From positions 372,001 through 436,000 of the forward strand of contig OY282430.1 of the NCBI GenBank assembly GCA_958296025.1: DNA of 64,000 nucleotides. The letters run 5' to 3'. The translations under genes were made by a program, and so were the position numbers. Numbering within the stretch: position 1 is the stretch's first letter; every line of letters begins with the position of its first letter. Source of the stretch: an uncultured Pseudomonadales bacterium (GTDB lineage: Bacteria; Pseudomonadota; Gammaproteobacteria; Pseudomonadales; Azotimanducaceae). Shown in pieces: positions 1 through 10,555 of the stretch. The notes below the pieces were generated by a model that saw nothing but the letters and a program-made list of their open reading frames with translations, was not told the DNA's origin and ran no database searches.

Positions 1-281
1 GCGGCGTGCGCCAAGGCCGTGCGCTGCGCGGCGGGCAAGGCTGCAAAGGCCTGGCCAAAGCTGTCCGGGTCCAGCTTGAGGTCCGCGACCTCGGCGCAAT
101 CCAGACGGTCGAAGCGGGCGCTGTAGTCCAGCAGCGCCGTATCGCCCCGCTGCCGCACGGTGGCGATGATGTCCTTGGTGGCCTGTTCAATATCCTCTGC
201 GCCGCCCATGGCCGCAGCGGACAGGCGATCAAACTCCTCCTGAAACCTCGGGGAACTGGTGTCCAAGCGGCGCATGTTCAT
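1..281 (-). CDS. hisD: Histidinol dehydrogenase, N-terminal part (runs off the left edge)
   Basis: Reading from the ATG at 281-279 leftwards gives about 93 residues beginning MNMRRLDTSSPRFQEEFDRL and continuing with a VRQRGDTALLDYSARFDRLD stretch, which is the conserved HisD N-terminal region (family knowledge). HisD oxidises L-histidinol to histidine with two NAD+ in the cytoplasm. A GGAG ribosome site lies about 8 nt before the ATG. The C-terminal catalytic region lies outside the window. The usual upstream neighbour hisG is present, but 2.2 kb away, because mobile DNA separates the two genes. Whether hisD is still transcribed from the hisG promoter is unclear. Confidence 0.85.
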   Translation of the reverse strand, partial: MNMRRLDTSSPRFQEEFDRLSAAAMGGAEDIEQATKDIIATVRQRGDTALLDYSARFDRLDCAEVADLKLDPDSFGQAFAALPAAQRTALAHA

Positions 282-307
282 GGGCGGTCTCCGTGGATTC
301 CGCCTAA

Positions 308-474
308 CCCGCATATTGCGCCAAGTCGCTTTCCGAATGGATGGAGCGCTTCGACCTTCAATAAGTTGAACGTGGAGATCAAGGACTTTAGTGGGCGCAA
401 AGTGCGCTGGCGGCGCCCTCGCTCGTCTTTTGGTTGTGCCGAGCCCCAGTGCGGCCCTTGATGCAATATGCGGG
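308..474. mobile_element. MITE-like element with 12-bp perfect terminal inverted repeats and CTAA duplication
   Basis: The ends are CCCGCATATTGC (308-319) and GCAATATGCGGG (463-474), exact reverse complements. The similarity continues inwards with a few mismatches to about 20 bp. Both ends are flanked by CTAA (304-307 and 475-478), which looks like a 4-bp target-site duplication. The 167-bp element has no convincing coding sequence, so it would need a transposase in trans. It sits only 26 nt upstream of the hisD start codon, where it could affect hisD expression. The family is not recognised. Confidence 0.6.
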
Positions 475-566
475 CTAAGTCCCACCGGATGCCGACGGGC
501 TGACGCCCAAAATCCTTTACGGATGTTGGTGCGCCCGCATTCAGATCGGCAGTGTTCACGGCTGAC

Positions 567-591
567 CTAGTGTCCTGTCCCGCAAATAACC
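567..591 (+). repeat. Terminal-repeat-like sequence of an unidentified insertion element, copy 1
   Basis: The sequence around the core AGTGTCCTGTCCCG plus CAAATAAC is identical over 25 bp to the copy at 42102-42126, next to a broken TonB-receptor gene. An inverted, slightly diverged copy lies at 2354-2375. The pair 567/2375 faces inwards and brackets the IS110-family transposase gene, yet IS110 elements do not normally have such ends. The pair is therefore probably the terminal repeats of a different, decayed element into which IS110 jumped. No transposase of that element is visible. Confidence 0.6.
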
Positions 592-670
592 ACACATCAT
601 CTATGGGTCTTTTAGACTTGCATGGAACATCCAGCCAACCACCGATTTTCGGCGTGAGAGCGATCCGTTT

Positions 671-1993
671 TCAAGCGGCTTGTTCCGCTGGCACGAGCGC
701 TAGGTCGAAGTGCCGTGCTTGGCGCTGCAGGTGTTTGATCTGGCGGTCGCGACGCTCCGTTTCCATGGCCGCCAAGTCGCGTTCGACGTACTCCTCGCCG
801 CGGGTCAGCATGGCGTACATCAACCGGGCCAGTTGATGGGCGGTTGCCTTGACCGCCTTGGCGGAGTCCATGCGCGAGAGGCGTCGGCGATGCGCTGCGC
901 CGATGGCGGTCTTGCTGTTGCGGGCGGTGCTCGCCGCCATGCGCAACGCCTGACCGACCCGGTTGGTCTGTCTAGCCGGTGGGCCGCCCAGACGCTTGTC
1001 GCCGCTGATGCGGGTCCCGGGCGCCAAGCCCAGCCACGAGCAGAAGTGGGCGGCCGTGGCAAAGCGCGACAAGTCCGCGCCGACCTCCGCGGCGACCGTC
1101 AGGGCCGTCTCCACGCCCACGGTCGGAATCGCGGTCAAGTCGGCCCCCAGCATTTGCCGCAACCGTTCCCGCAGGAGGCGTTCGCGGGCGCTCCGCGCCG
1201 TCGGGGACGGCTGGTTCGCCGCCCTGTTCCGGGCCTGTCCGTCAAGTTCGGCGTTGATGCGCGTCTCGCACGCCTCGATCTGGCCTTGCAGCACGTCGTG
1301 GCGGACCAACGCCTGTTCCAGGGCGAACAGGTGCTCGCCGCGCCAGTTGCCCTGCAGGCTTGCCGCGATGGTCGCCTCGTCGGCCTTGCAGCGCCCATCC
1401 CGGCACCGCGCCAGCGCCGCCCCGTCTCGCTCGCCCGCGACGATGGCGCGCACGATCAACTGGCCGGTCTTGCCCATGATGTCGCTCAGCACATTGTCCA
1501 ACTGCACGTTCATTTGCGTCAGCGCCTTTTGCATGTGTTGCGCCGAGCGGCTGCGGTCGCGGATGAGTTGGCCGCGCTGGCGCACGTAGGAGCGCATCGG
1601 ACACAGTGCGTCCGGCGCCCGGAACGCTCCCCGCAACAGTCCGTAGCTCATGAGTTGCCGGACCCATTGGCAGTCCAGCACGTCGCTCTTGCGCCCGCTC
1701 ACCTGCTTGGTCGCCCTCGGGTTCACCAGGCACACCTCGAAACCCGCCCGGTCGAGCACCTCGAACACCGGGATCCAGTACACCCCCGTGGACTCCATCG
1801 CCACTTGGCGAACCCCGCACGCCCCAAGCCATTCGGCCATTGCCTCCAGATCGCCCGTGAACGTCCCGAAGTTGCGCACCGGATCCTCGAACCGCGAGGG
1901 GTCCACCGCCACGTAGTGCTTGCGCTTGCCCACGTCGATGCCCGCACAGTCCGGATGAACGACCTCCAAAGGCGCCGCTTTCTTGCCAGCCAT
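671..1993 (-). CDS. IS110-family DEDD transposase
   Basis: 440-residue protein with the two-part IS110 layout. The N-terminal RuvC-like DEDD domain shows GIDVGKRKHYVAVD (Asp20), AMESTGVYW and the SDVLDCQW acidic motif in roughly the first 120 residues. A C-terminal Transposase_20 domain shows the LTAIPTVGVETALTVAAEVG helix-hairpin-helix and GLAPGTRISGDKR, which carries the presumed catalytic serine. The start is set at the ATG 1993-1991 because GGAGGG precedes it by 7 nt; an in-frame GTG 15 nt further upstream is less likely. These enzymes integrate circular elements under guidance of an element-encoded bridge RNA. The gene lies between hisG and hisD. No frameshift is visible, so it may be active. 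Confidence 0.93.
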   Translation of the reverse strand: MAGKKAAPLEVVHPDCAGIDVGKRKHYVAVDPSRFEDPVRNFGTFTGDLEAMAEWLGACGVRQVAMESTGVYWIPVFEVLDRAGFEVCLVNPRATKQVSGRKSDVLDCQWVRQLMSYGLLRGAFRAPDALCPMRSYVRQRGQLIRDRSRSAQHMQKALTQMNVQLDNVLSDIMGKTGQLIVRAIVAGERDGAALARCRDGRCKADEATIAASLQGNWRGEHLFALEQALVRHDVLQGQIEACETRINAELDGQARNRAANQPSPTARSARERLLRERLRQMLGADLTAIPTVGVETALTVAAEVGADLSRFATAAHFCSWLGLAPGTRISGDKRLGGPPARQTNRVGQALRMAASTARNSKTAIGAAHRRRLSRMDSAKAVKATAHQLARLMYAMLTRGEEYVERDLAAMETERRDRQIKHLQRQARHFDLALVPAEQAA

Positions 1994-2353
1994 CTCAAAT
2001 CCCTCCACTATTGTCCAACGGTCGCGTTGGGCGAGGCTGCGGCAAAACGTTCACTCTTGCATACGGGGTCGCGGCACAAGGCCGCGCCGCCAGCGTTAAA
2101 ACGCCGATCACAGCCCGGGCCAAACTCCTGGACGGGTGCGCACACACCAGTGCCTGAACGGCCTCGCGCCCAACGCGACCGCCTTTATATCGGATATTGG
2201 AAGCGCGTGACGCACCCTCAGGTTCCCTGCGCGTCAGCGCAGCGAATCCGCTGCGAGAACTCCTGGCTGCGTTGCTCCGCCTTGTGTGGAGCCCGCCAAA
2301 CGGCGTTGTCGCGCCTTGCCAGGAGCCAAAAATCCCTCGCATCCAAAGCGCAC
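1994..2353 (-). other. Non-coding segment upstream of the IS110 transposase; possible bridge-RNA region
   Basis: About 360 bp between the transposase start and the inverted repeat at 2354, without a convincing gene. In IS110-group elements (established knowledge) the bridge RNA is encoded in the non-coding end upstream of the transposase, so this is where it would be. The segment contains short inverted repeats, for example CTCCTGGC (2260-2267) with GCCAGGAG (2318-2325), and two similar arms resembling gttgctccgcc and gttgtcgcgcc. The exact element ends, and hence the RNA limits, cannot be fixed by eye. Confidence 0.35.
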
Positions 2354-2375
2354 TTACTTACGGGACAGGACACTG
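2354..2375 (-). repeat. Inverted partner of the element end at 567-591
   Basis: On the minus strand this reads CCAGTGTCCTGTCCCGTAAG, matching the copy at 567 except for a few substitutions outside the central AGTGTCCTGTCCCG. It points inwards toward the IS110 transposase. I see no obvious target duplication outside the pair, consistent with decay or with separate insertion events. Confidence 0.5.
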
Positions 2376-2468
2376 GTTCCGTCCAACAAACTGCGTCAGG
2401 GGCGCTTGGCGGCGTGGAGGCGGAATCCGGGCTGCAACGTCGGTGCATTGGCCGCCGGTGGCAACTGG

Positions 2469-3149
2469 TCACAAACCGCCGCCGTCAGCTTGCCGCCTCC
2501 GCTCCACCGCCGCCCGCAATTGGCTTATCAGCGCTTCAATCTCGTCAAACTTCGTCCTCATGGACGCCCGGTTGACGATCAGCCGAGAGCTGATGTGGGC
2601 GATGGTCTCATGCTCCCTCAGGCCGTTCGCCTTGAGGGTGTTGCCGGTATCGACAATATCGACGATGCAATCCGCCAAGTTCAGCGTGGGGGCGATTTCC
2701 ATGGTCCCCGCCAAGGGGATGATGCTGACCTGACGGCCCTTCCGAGCAAAAAAGCCGCGGCTAACGCTGACGAACTTGGTGGCCACCCGGAAGGCGCCGT
2801 TGTGCGCCGGTTGGTAGGCGAGGCGCTCCGGCGCTGCATCCCTAGGCAAGGCGGTGACGATGCGGCAGTGGCCGATGTTGAGGTCCAGCCGTTCGTAATA
2901 CCCCGCTGTCGGCGGCGCTTCGAGCAGGGTGTCCTTGCCGACGATGCCAATGTCCGCCGTGCCGTGGGTGACGTAGGTGGGCACGTCCGCGCCGCGCATG
3001 ATGACCAATCTGTGCTCGTCCCGCCGGGAGGGGAAAATGAGCTTGCGGCTGGCGTTGACGTCCTCATCCGGTTCGATGCCCGCTTGCGCCAGCATTGGCA
3101 GGCACTCCGCAAGGATGCGGCCGCGGTTCAGGGCGATGACGAGGGGCAT
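2469..3149 (-). CDS. hisG: ATP phosphoribosyltransferase, catalytic subunit
   Basis: 226 residues. HisG condenses ATP and PRPP, the first and feedback-controlled step of histidine synthesis. Visible are the N-terminal ALNRGRILAECLPML, the ADIGIVGKDTLLE segment (about residues 65-77) and the PRPP-binding loop DIVDTGNTLKANGL (about 163-176). At 226 residues it is near the short-form length, and such enzymes work with the regulatory subunit HisZ, which is not in this window. The C-terminus has a charged tail. It is downstream of murA on the same strand, the usual gammaproteobacterial order ibaG-murA-hisG-hisD, but hisD is now displaced by mobile DNA. Confidence 0.93.
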   Translation of the reverse strand: MPLVIALNRGRILAECLPMLAQAGIEPDEDVNASRKLIFPSRRDEHRLVIMRGADVPTYVTHGTADIGIVGKDTLLEAPPTAGYYERLDLNIGHCRIVTALPRDAAPERLAYQPAHNGAFRVATKFVSVSRGFFARKGRQVSIIPLAGTMEIAPTLNLADCIVDIVDTGNTLKANGLREHETIAHISSRLIVNRASMRTKFDEIEALISQLRAAVERRRQADGGGL

Positions 3150-3235
3150 GGTCCTTTCCGTTTGCGGTTTGCTTGGCAGGGCGTTGCCTTAGGGCGGGTG
3201 CGAAGCGGCGGCGAGGCTGAAATCCTGCCCATCTG

Positions 3236-4998
<1,763 letters not shown>

Positions 4999-5143
4999 GG
5001 GCGGCTGCATCCAAGTTTGTTCACGGGCGGCCTGTGGCTGACCGATTTGCCGACGAAGGGGAATTATCAGGCAAACGCTGCCCGCTAACCAGTTTGGCTG
5101 CCCGGGAAGCCCGAAATGGGCACGGCTTGGTTTGGGCCAACGG

Positions 5144-5845
5144 CTACGTTTTGGCCGCGGCGTAGGGGTCTGCGGCCGCGTCCTCCTCATTTGTGGCCGG
5201 GTTCTCCCCAAAGGATTCCGGGCCTTTGCCCACGAACTTCGCCCAAGCGTCTATGATGCGGTTCAAGTCACCGCCGTAGCGGCTGTCCGCCGCCATGCTG
5301 GCGAACTGGCTGCGATAGGTCAGGCCGATGTTGACCCCGGCGATGCTGATGTTGCCGATGCGCCAGGCGCCGTCCGGGCCCAGGGTGGTGGTGTAGATCA
5401 CCGGATAGATTTCCGTGCCGGTGTGGATCTCGGTTTTCACGCTGCGTCGGCGCGGATGGCGGGGCGGGGCGTTCGGGGGCAGCACCATCACTTCGCCCTC
5501 GGTGAAGTCCGTCAGCGCCAAGGCGTAAGCGCGGATCAGGCTCCACTTGAAGGCTTCGGCGAAGCGCGTGCGCTGCTCCGGGGTGGCCTGCTTATAGTGG
5601 GCGGCCATGACGCCTCTGGCGAAGCCGTTGAAATCCACCACTGGGGAAAGCAGCGCGTCCACGGCGGCGTAGAAGCGCTCTGGGTTCCCCTTGGCATAGC
5701 CTTGGCTATCCCGGATGAGGGCCGCTAAATCCGTGGCGGTTTGCGCCACCAGCCGATGCGGGGCGGAATCGAGGTCGGCCGCCGACGCCGCCATCCCGGC
5801 CAAGCCTAGGATCAAGAGCGCCAGTCCGCCCGTGAACGCGGACAT
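5144..5845 (-). CDS. mlaC: Periplasmic phospholipid-binding protein MlaC/Ttg2D
   Basis: 233 residues starting MSAFTGGLALLILGLAGMAA, a hydrophobic signal peptide with an A-S-A-A cleavage region. The mature part has the MlaC-family features: a tetratricopeptide-like helical start, FNGFARGVMAAHYKQATPEQ, and the TEIYPVIYTTTLGPDGAWRI segment. MlaC shuttles phospholipids between the outer-membrane MlaA complex and the inner-membrane MlaFEDB ABC transporter. The reading frame continues 50 codons upstream, but the signal peptide fixes the start at 5845. The usual upstream mlaF, mlaE and mlaD are absent here, so MlaC is separated from its transporter genes. Confidence 0.88.
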   Translation of the reverse strand: MSAFTGGLALLILGLAGMAASAADLDSAPHRLVAQTATDLAALIRDSQGYAKGNPERFYAAVDALLSPVVDFNGFARGVMAAHYKQATPEQRTRFAEAFKWSLIRAYALALTDFTEGEVMVLPPNAPPRHPRRRSVKTEIHTGTEIYPVIYTTTLGPDGAWRIGNISIAGVNIGLTYRSQFASMAADSRYGGDLNRIIDAWAKFVGKGPESFGENPATNEEDAAADPYAAAKT

Positions 5846-6300
5846 GCTGAACCGTTTAGTCGTTATGGGCTGCGCCGATCTGGTGGTTGGGTTGGCTGCC
5901 CCGCTCCTGCGGGTCGCCCGCCTAGTGGCTGCCCGCACGGAGCTGGCGGCCGCAACAGCCCCTGCACTGATCATCAGTCTGATGCGGTGCCGCATTGGCT
6001 AGATCACCTTTCCGGCCTCGTCACCTTTGCGCCCATTAGGTTCCCTTAAACAAGCAGCAAGATTACACTTTTCGGACCATCTTTGCCGATGTCGCCGCCA
6101 GGCGGTGTCGCGCTTGAACCGTCGAGCGCCCGTTGGCAAGAAGGGGGGCGCTGAATTGCGACGTTGCCCGCCGGCTGGTCCAGCCGTTGCGGGGCGGCGC
6201 GGGGGAAGGTTCGTCCGGCAAGCCCAACGGGTTGCTGACAGTTGGGCGAACACAGACTAAAGTTGAATGCCCTTGGGCCAGCGGCAGGACCAATCGCCCC
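5846..6300. other. Divergent intergenic region between mlaC and yrbG
   Basis: About 455 bp with no recognisable gene. It must hold the promoters for mlaC-ibaG-murA (leftwards) and yrbG onwards (rightwards). It is comparatively AT-rich around 6030-6070. In related genomes mlaF-E-D would occupy this position. Open frames here give Arg/Ala-rich translations without family resemblance. Confidence 0.4.
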
Positions 6301-7269
6301 ATGTGGATTTCGTTGCTCGCGTTGATTGTCGGCCTCGTGGCCTTGGTTTGGAGTGCGGACAAGTTTTTATCCGGCGCGGCGAGAGTGGCCAGCAGTTTGG
6401 GCGTCTCCAAGATGGTCATCGGGCTGACCGTGGTTTCCTTCGGCACCTCGGCGCCGGAAATCCTGGTGGCTTTGGTGGCGGCGTGGGAAGGGGACCCCTT
6501 GCTGGCGGTAGGCAATGTCATCGGCTCCAACATCGCCAACATCGGCCTGGTGCTCGGCGTCACCGCTATCGTCGCGCCTCTGCCTTTCTCGCCGCGGGTG
6601 CTCCGCTTGGAGTTGCCTTGGCTGCTTGGTGCCACCTTTCTGGCGTTGTTCTTGATGTTTGACCTGCAATTGGGCGCCATCGACAGCCTGATGCTGTTGA
6701 CGGTTTTGGGGCTGATTCTCTATTGGTTGATGTTCGGCAAATCCCCCTCTCATCTGGATTTTGCCGAGATCGCCAGCGACGAGCTGGACGAAATTCCGCA
6801 AATGGGGACTTGGCGCGCCGCGCTCTGGCTGCTTGTCGGTTTGGTCCTTTTAGTGGCCAGCGCGGAACTGTTGGTATGGGCAGCCACAGACATAGCCGCT
6901 CGCTTGGGCGTTAGCGACCTGCTGATTGGGCTGACCATCGTGGCCGTGGGCACCAGCCTGCCGGAACTGGCCGCCACTGTGGGTTCGGCCATCAAGGGCT
7001 ACACGGACATCGCCATCGGCAACGTGGTGGGCTCCAACATCCTGAACACTCTGGCCGTGCTGGCGGTGCCCGGCCTGATGACCACGACGGAGATGGAGGC
7101 GGTGGCCCTATGGCGGGACTGCGGCACCATGCTGGCGCTGACCCTTCTGCTGGCGTTGTTCGCCTACGCCATCCACTCCCGCCAAGTCATCACCCGCTTC
7201 GAGGGTGCGGTGATGCTGTTGTTCTGGATCGGCTACAACACGCTCCTGGTTCAGCAGGTGGTGGGCTGA
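6301..7269 (+). CDS. yrbG: Calcium/sodium antiporter, CaCA family (YrbG)
   Basis: 322 residues, about ten transmembrane helices. The two inverted alpha-repeats are clear: GTSAPEILVALVAA with GNVIGSNIANIGLV in the first half, and GTSLPELAATVGSA with GNVVGSNILNTLAV in the second. They line the ion pathway and carry the Glu ligands. The hydrophilic loop between halves is short (SPSHLDFAEIASDELDEIPQ). The start is the ATG at 6301 (MWISLLALIVGLVAL); upstream codons in frame are not membrane-like. In E. coli yrbG heads the kdsD-kdsC-lptC-lptA-lptB operon; here it is followed directly by lptC. Confidence 0.93.
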   Translation: MWISLLALIVGLVALVWSADKFLSGAARVASSLGVSKMVIGLTVVSFGTSAPEILVALVAAWEGDPLLAVGNVIGSNIANIGLVLGVTAIVAPLPFSPRVLRLELPWLLGATFLALFLMFDLQLGAIDSLMLLTVLGLILYWLMFGKSPSHLDFAEIASDELDEIPQMGTWRAALWLLVGLVLLVASAELLVWAATDIAARLGVSDLLIGLTIVAVGTSLPELAATVGSAIKGYTDIAIGNVVGSNILNTLAVLAVPGLMTTTEMEAVALWRDCGTMLALTLLLALFAYAIHSRQVITRFEGAVMLLFWIGYNTLLVQQVVG

Positions 7270-7330
7270 CTTGAACCTTCCCAGTGGCGTTGCGGACTGA
7301 CGCAGCGTACGCGGTGCGGTCGGGCAGAGT

Positions 7331-7933
7331 ATGAAGCAACTAGCGGTCGGCGTTCTTCTGGCGGTGGGGATGCTCTTGCTGGCCTTCTATCTAGCGCCTT
7401 GGCGCGGTGCCGTCCAGCCTCGGCAGCCGCCGCCGGCGCTGTTGGAGGAGCCGGATCTGTATTTGGAGAAAGCGGTCATCGACCAATATCGGGAGGATGG
7501 AACCTTGCACTACCGGTTGGTGGCGCAACGCGCCCTGCACTTCAAGGCGGATCAGCACACGCGCTTGGTGCAGCCCGAACTCAGCTTGTACAACCCACCG
7601 GAACCTCCTTGGCGGCTACACGCCGAACGGGGCTACCTGCTGCGTGGCGAGTTGGAGGGCGGGCAGCCGGAAACCGTCGTCCTGCGCGGCGATGTGGTGC
7701 TGCATCAAACCCGTGGAGAGGCCCAATCCACCACCATCCGCACGGCGGAACTGCGCCTGCATCCCGAACGCCGACAGGCGCAGACGGATCAGGATGTTAT
7801 CATCGAGACCCAAGCCGGACGCACCACCGCCCAAGGGCTGGAAGCGGACTTGGAGAGCGGGTTTATTCAGCTGAAGTCGGACGCAGATGGATTGGTCCAC
7901 ACCTTCATCCCGCCGGAGGCAGTACGCCGTTAA
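7331..7933 (+). CDS. lptC: LPS export protein LptC
   Basis: 200 residues: one N-terminal membrane anchor (MKQLAVGVLLAVGMLLLAFY) followed by a periplasmic beta-jellyroll with the LptC pattern YLEKAVIDQYREDGTLHYRL and a LVQPELSLYNPPEPPW strand pair. LptC receives lipopolysaccharide from the LptB2FG transporter and passes it to LptA. The length fits the family (about 190). lptA, normally the next gene, is absent; lptB follows after 86 nt. Confidence 0.9.
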   Translation: MKQLAVGVLLAVGMLLLAFYLAPWRGAVQPRQPPPALLEEPDLYLEKAVIDQYREDGTLHYRLVAQRALHFKADQHTRLVQPELSLYNPPEPPWRLHAERGYLLRGELEGGQPETVVLRGDVVLHQTRGEAQSTTIRTAELRLHPERRQAQTDQDVIIETQAGRTTAQGLEADLESGFIQLKSDADGLVHTFIPPEAVRR

Positions 7934-8019
7934 GGTGTTCCCTTGGGCGCTTGACCTCGAAGACGGCGCTCGGCCGGGTCGCGTGAGACGGCGCCCGGCG
8001 GCCCCAGGCAGGTAAGCCC

Positions 8020-8745
8020 ATGGCCACCTTGCAAGCCCGCAATCTGCGCAAAGCCTACCGCAGTCGCATCGCCGTGGATGGCGTCAGCCTTGCGGTCTCC
8101 AGCGGCGAGATCGTCGGCCTGCTCGGCCCCAACGGTGCCGGCAAGACCACCTGCTTCTACATGATCGTCGGCTTGCTGCGCACCGAGGGTGGGGAAATCG
8201 CCTTGGATGATCGTGTGCTGACCAAGGTGCCCATGCATGTTCGGGCCCAGGCCGGCATTGGTTATCTGCCCCAAGAGGCCAGCGTGTTCCGCAAGCTTTC
8301 CACGGAGGACAATCTGCGGGCGATCCTGGAGCTGCGCAGCGATTTGGGCAAAGACGCGCAGACCGCCCGGCTGGAGGAGCTGTTGGCCGAATTTCATCTC
8401 GGCGCGGTGCGCAAGTCCTTGAGCGAGCGGCTCTCCGGCGGCGAGCGGCGCCGCTTGGAGATCGCACGGGCGTTGGCCGGCAATCCGCAGTTCCTGCTGT
8501 TGGACGAACCCTTCGCCGGGGTGGACCCGATTTCCGTTGGCGACATCAAGCAGCAGATCCGCGATTTGGCGGCCCGCAGCATCGGCGTGCTGATCACCGA
8601 CCATAACGTCCGTGACACCCTGGACATCTGCGACCGCGCCTACATCGTCAACGAAGGGCACCTGATCGCCGAGGGCGACGCCGCGGCCATCCTGGCCCAT
8701 GAGACCGTGCGCAACGTCTATTTGGGCGAGGGCTTCCACCTATGA
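8020..8745 (+). CDS. lptB: LPS export ABC transporter ATP-binding protein LptB
   Basis: 241-residue ABC ATPase. Walker [10 protein letters not shown] (residues 36-44), Q-loop in [14 protein letters not shown], signature [15 protein letters not shown], Walker [14 protein letters not shown], and switch His in [11 protein letters not shown]. LptB energises extraction of lipopolysaccharide from the inner membrane with LptF and LptG, which are not in the window. Its stop overlaps the rpoN start by 4 nt (ATGA), suggesting translational coupling. Confidence 0.96.
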   Translation: MATLQARNLRKAYRSRIAVDGVSLAVSSGEIVGLLGPNGAGKTTCFYMIVGLLRTEGGEIALDDRVLTKVPMHVRAQAGIGYLPQEASVFRKLSTEDNLRAILELRSDLGKDAQTARLEELLAEFHLGAVRKSLSERLSGGERRRLEIARALAGNPQFLLLDEPFAGVDPISVGDIKQQIRDLAARSIGVLITDHNVRDTLDICDRAYIVNEGHLIAEGDAAAILAHETVRNVYLGEGFHL

Positions 8746-10184
8746 AGCAAGCGTTGGGGCTACATCTCGGCCAGCAGCAAACCATCGGGCCACAAGCGCA
8801 GCAGGCCATGCGCATTCTGCAGCTGTCCGCCCAGGACTTGCAGATGGAGGTGCAGGCCGCCTTGGAGTCCAATCCCATGCTGGACCTCGATGAGGCGGAG
8901 CCGGAAGGGTCCGTAGCCGACAGCGCAACTGAGGCCGAGGAGGATGCCGACGGGGCCGGCCTGGAATTGGAGCAGGTCGATGTGATTCCCGAAGAGCTGC
9001 CCATCGACACCCAGTGGGATGATGTCTATCAGGCGGCGCCGCTGCCGAGCCCGCCGTCATCGGAAGAGGATCGGGAGTTGCCGGAACGGGCTGGAGGGGA
9101 AACCTTGCAGGATTACCTGCGCTGGCAGTTGAACCTAAGCCCGCTGTCGGACCGGGACAGCTTCATCGCCACCGTTATCATCGACGCCATCAACCCGGAC
9201 GGCCTGTTGACGGCCAGCCTTGAGGATCTGGCGGCTAGCTTCGATCCGGCTTTGGGGATCAGTGGCCAAAGCCTGGCTGGGGTGTTGGCCGCGGTGCAGC
9301 AGTTCGACCCACCAGGGGTGGGGGCGCGCAGCTTGGCGGAATGCCTGCGCCTGCAGTTGGAGCAACTGTCGGCGCAAACCCCTAGGCGGGATGCGGCCAT
9401 CCTTCTGGTCAACGACCACCTGCACCTGCTGGCCAGCAAGGACTTCAACGCCTTGGCGCGCAAGACCCACTTCAGCGAGGCGGAGTTGACGGAAATCGCC
9501 GGCCTGATCGAGATGCTGAATCCGCGCCCCGGCGCCGCCCATTCGGCGGAGCCCACCCTCTACGTCGTCCCCGATGTGCTGACGCGCAAACACAGCGGGC
9601 GTTGGCTGGTGGAGTTGAACCCGGAGTCCCTGCCGCGGCTGCGCATCAACGCCAATTACGCCGCCTTAGTGAAGCGGCGCGACCGTGGCCAGGACAATCA
9701 GTTTCTGCGCGACAGCCTAGCCGAGGCGCGCCTGTTTCTAAAATGCCTGCAAAGCCGCCACGAAACCCTGCTGCAGGTGGCCACCAAGATCGTCGAAATC
9801 CAGCAGGGCTTCTTCGAGCGGGGCGAGGCGGCCATGAAGCCGTTGGTGTTGAACGATGTGGCGGAGGCCGTGGACATGCATCCCACCACTATATCCCGGG
9901 CCACCAGCCGCAAGTACATGCACTGCCCGCGGGGGGTGTTCGAGTTGAAGTATTTCTTCTCCAACCGGGTGGGCGCAGTGGCTGGGGGGGAAGTGTCCGG
10001 CACCGCCATCCGGGCGTTCATTAAGCGCCTCACCGAAAAGGAGGACCCTAAAAAGCCGTTGAGCGACAGTCGGATCGCAGCAATACTGGCGAACCACAAC
10101 ATCAAGGTCGCACGGCGCACCGTGGCCAAGTACCGGGAGTCCTTGGTCATCCCGCCATCCAAGCAGCGGCGGCGCCTGGCCTGA
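8742..10184 (+). CDS. rpoN: RNA polymerase sigma-54 factor
   Basis: 480 residues. Region I begins [20 protein letters not shown] and carries the Gln-rich activator-interaction helix. A strongly acidic region II follows (about 45-115). The core-binding region and HTH ([20 protein letters not shown]) come next, and the RpoN box [10 protein letters not shown] near residue 463 recognises the -24 element. RpoN directs transcription from -24/-12 promoters with enhancer-binding activators. It overlaps lptB and is followed by hpf, ptsN, rapZ and ptsO, the standard gammaproteobacterial cluster that links sigma-54, nitrogen PTS and envelope control. Confidence 0.97.
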   Translation: MKQALGLHLGQQQTIGPQAQQAMRILQLSAQDLQMEVQAALESNPMLDLDEAEPEGSVADSATEAEEDADGAGLELEQVDVIPEELPIDTQWDDVYQAAPLPSPPSSEEDRELPERAGGETLQDYLRWQLNLSPLSDRDSFIATVIIDAINPDGLLTASLEDLAASFDPALGISGQSLAGVLAAVQQFDPPGVGARSLAECLRLQLEQLSAQTPRRDAAILLVNDHLHLLASKDFNALARKTHFSEAELTEIAGLIEMLNPRPGAAHSAEPTLYVVPDVLTRKHSGRWLVELNPESLPRLRINANYAALVKRRDRGQDNQFLRDSLAEARLFLKCLQSRHETLLQVATKIVEIQQGFFERGEAAMKPLVLNDVAEAVDMHPTTISRATSRKYMHCPRGVFELKYFFSNRVGAVAGGEVSGTAIRAFIKRLTEKEDPKKPLSDSRIAAILANHNIKVARRTVAKYRESLVIPPSKQRRRLA

Positions 10185-10219
10185 CGGGCGCCGCCGGAAA
10201 TCCACCAGGAGGCAAGACC

Positions 10220-10522
10220 ATGCAGTTGAGCATCTCCGGGCGTCACATCGACGTCACCGACGCGCTTAAGGATTACGTCACCAACAAGTTGACGAAGCTG
10301 GAGCGGCATTATGACCACATCACCAACACCCATGTCGTGCTGAGCGTGGACAAGCTCGATCAGCGGGCTGAGGCCACCGCTCATGTCAGCGGCGCGGAAC
10401 TCTTTGCCGATGCGGTGGCGAAAGACTTGTACGCCGCCATCGACATGCTGGTGGACAAGCTCGACCGGCAGGTCATCAAGCACAAGGAAAAGCTGATCAA
10501 ACGCCATCAGGGCCGGAGTTAG
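10220..10522 (+). CDS. hpf: Ribosome hibernation promoting factor (short HPF)
   Basis: 100 residues: MQLSISGRHIDVTDALKDYV, then KLTKLERHYDHITNTHVVLS and LYAAIDMLVDKLDRQVIKHK, the beta-alpha-beta-beta-beta-alpha fold of short HPF/YfiA proteins. HPF binds the 30S decoding site and promotes inactive 100S ribosome dimers in stationary phase. GGAGG lies about 8 nt before the ATG. It is downstream of rpoN and followed by a degenerate repeat of the ptsN 5' end. Confidence 0.95.
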   Translation: MQLSISGRHIDVTDALKDYVTNKLTKLERHYDHITNTHVVLSVDKLDQRAEATAHVSGAELFADAVAKDLYAAIDMLVDKLDRQVIKHKEKLIKRHQGRS

Positions 10523-10555
10523 CCGGCTGAACCCAGGGATATGCAGGCCTAAACA

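Noticed and set aside
710-2575. A 621-codon open frame on the plus strand opposite the IS110 transposase gene
   Set aside because: It is the antisense shadow of the transposase in GC-rich DNA; the translation is Arg/His/Leu-rich with no family features.
5846-5995. 50-codon N-terminal extension of mlaC
   Set aside because: The extension is Arg/Ala-rich and would bury the signal peptide that begins at MSAFTGG.
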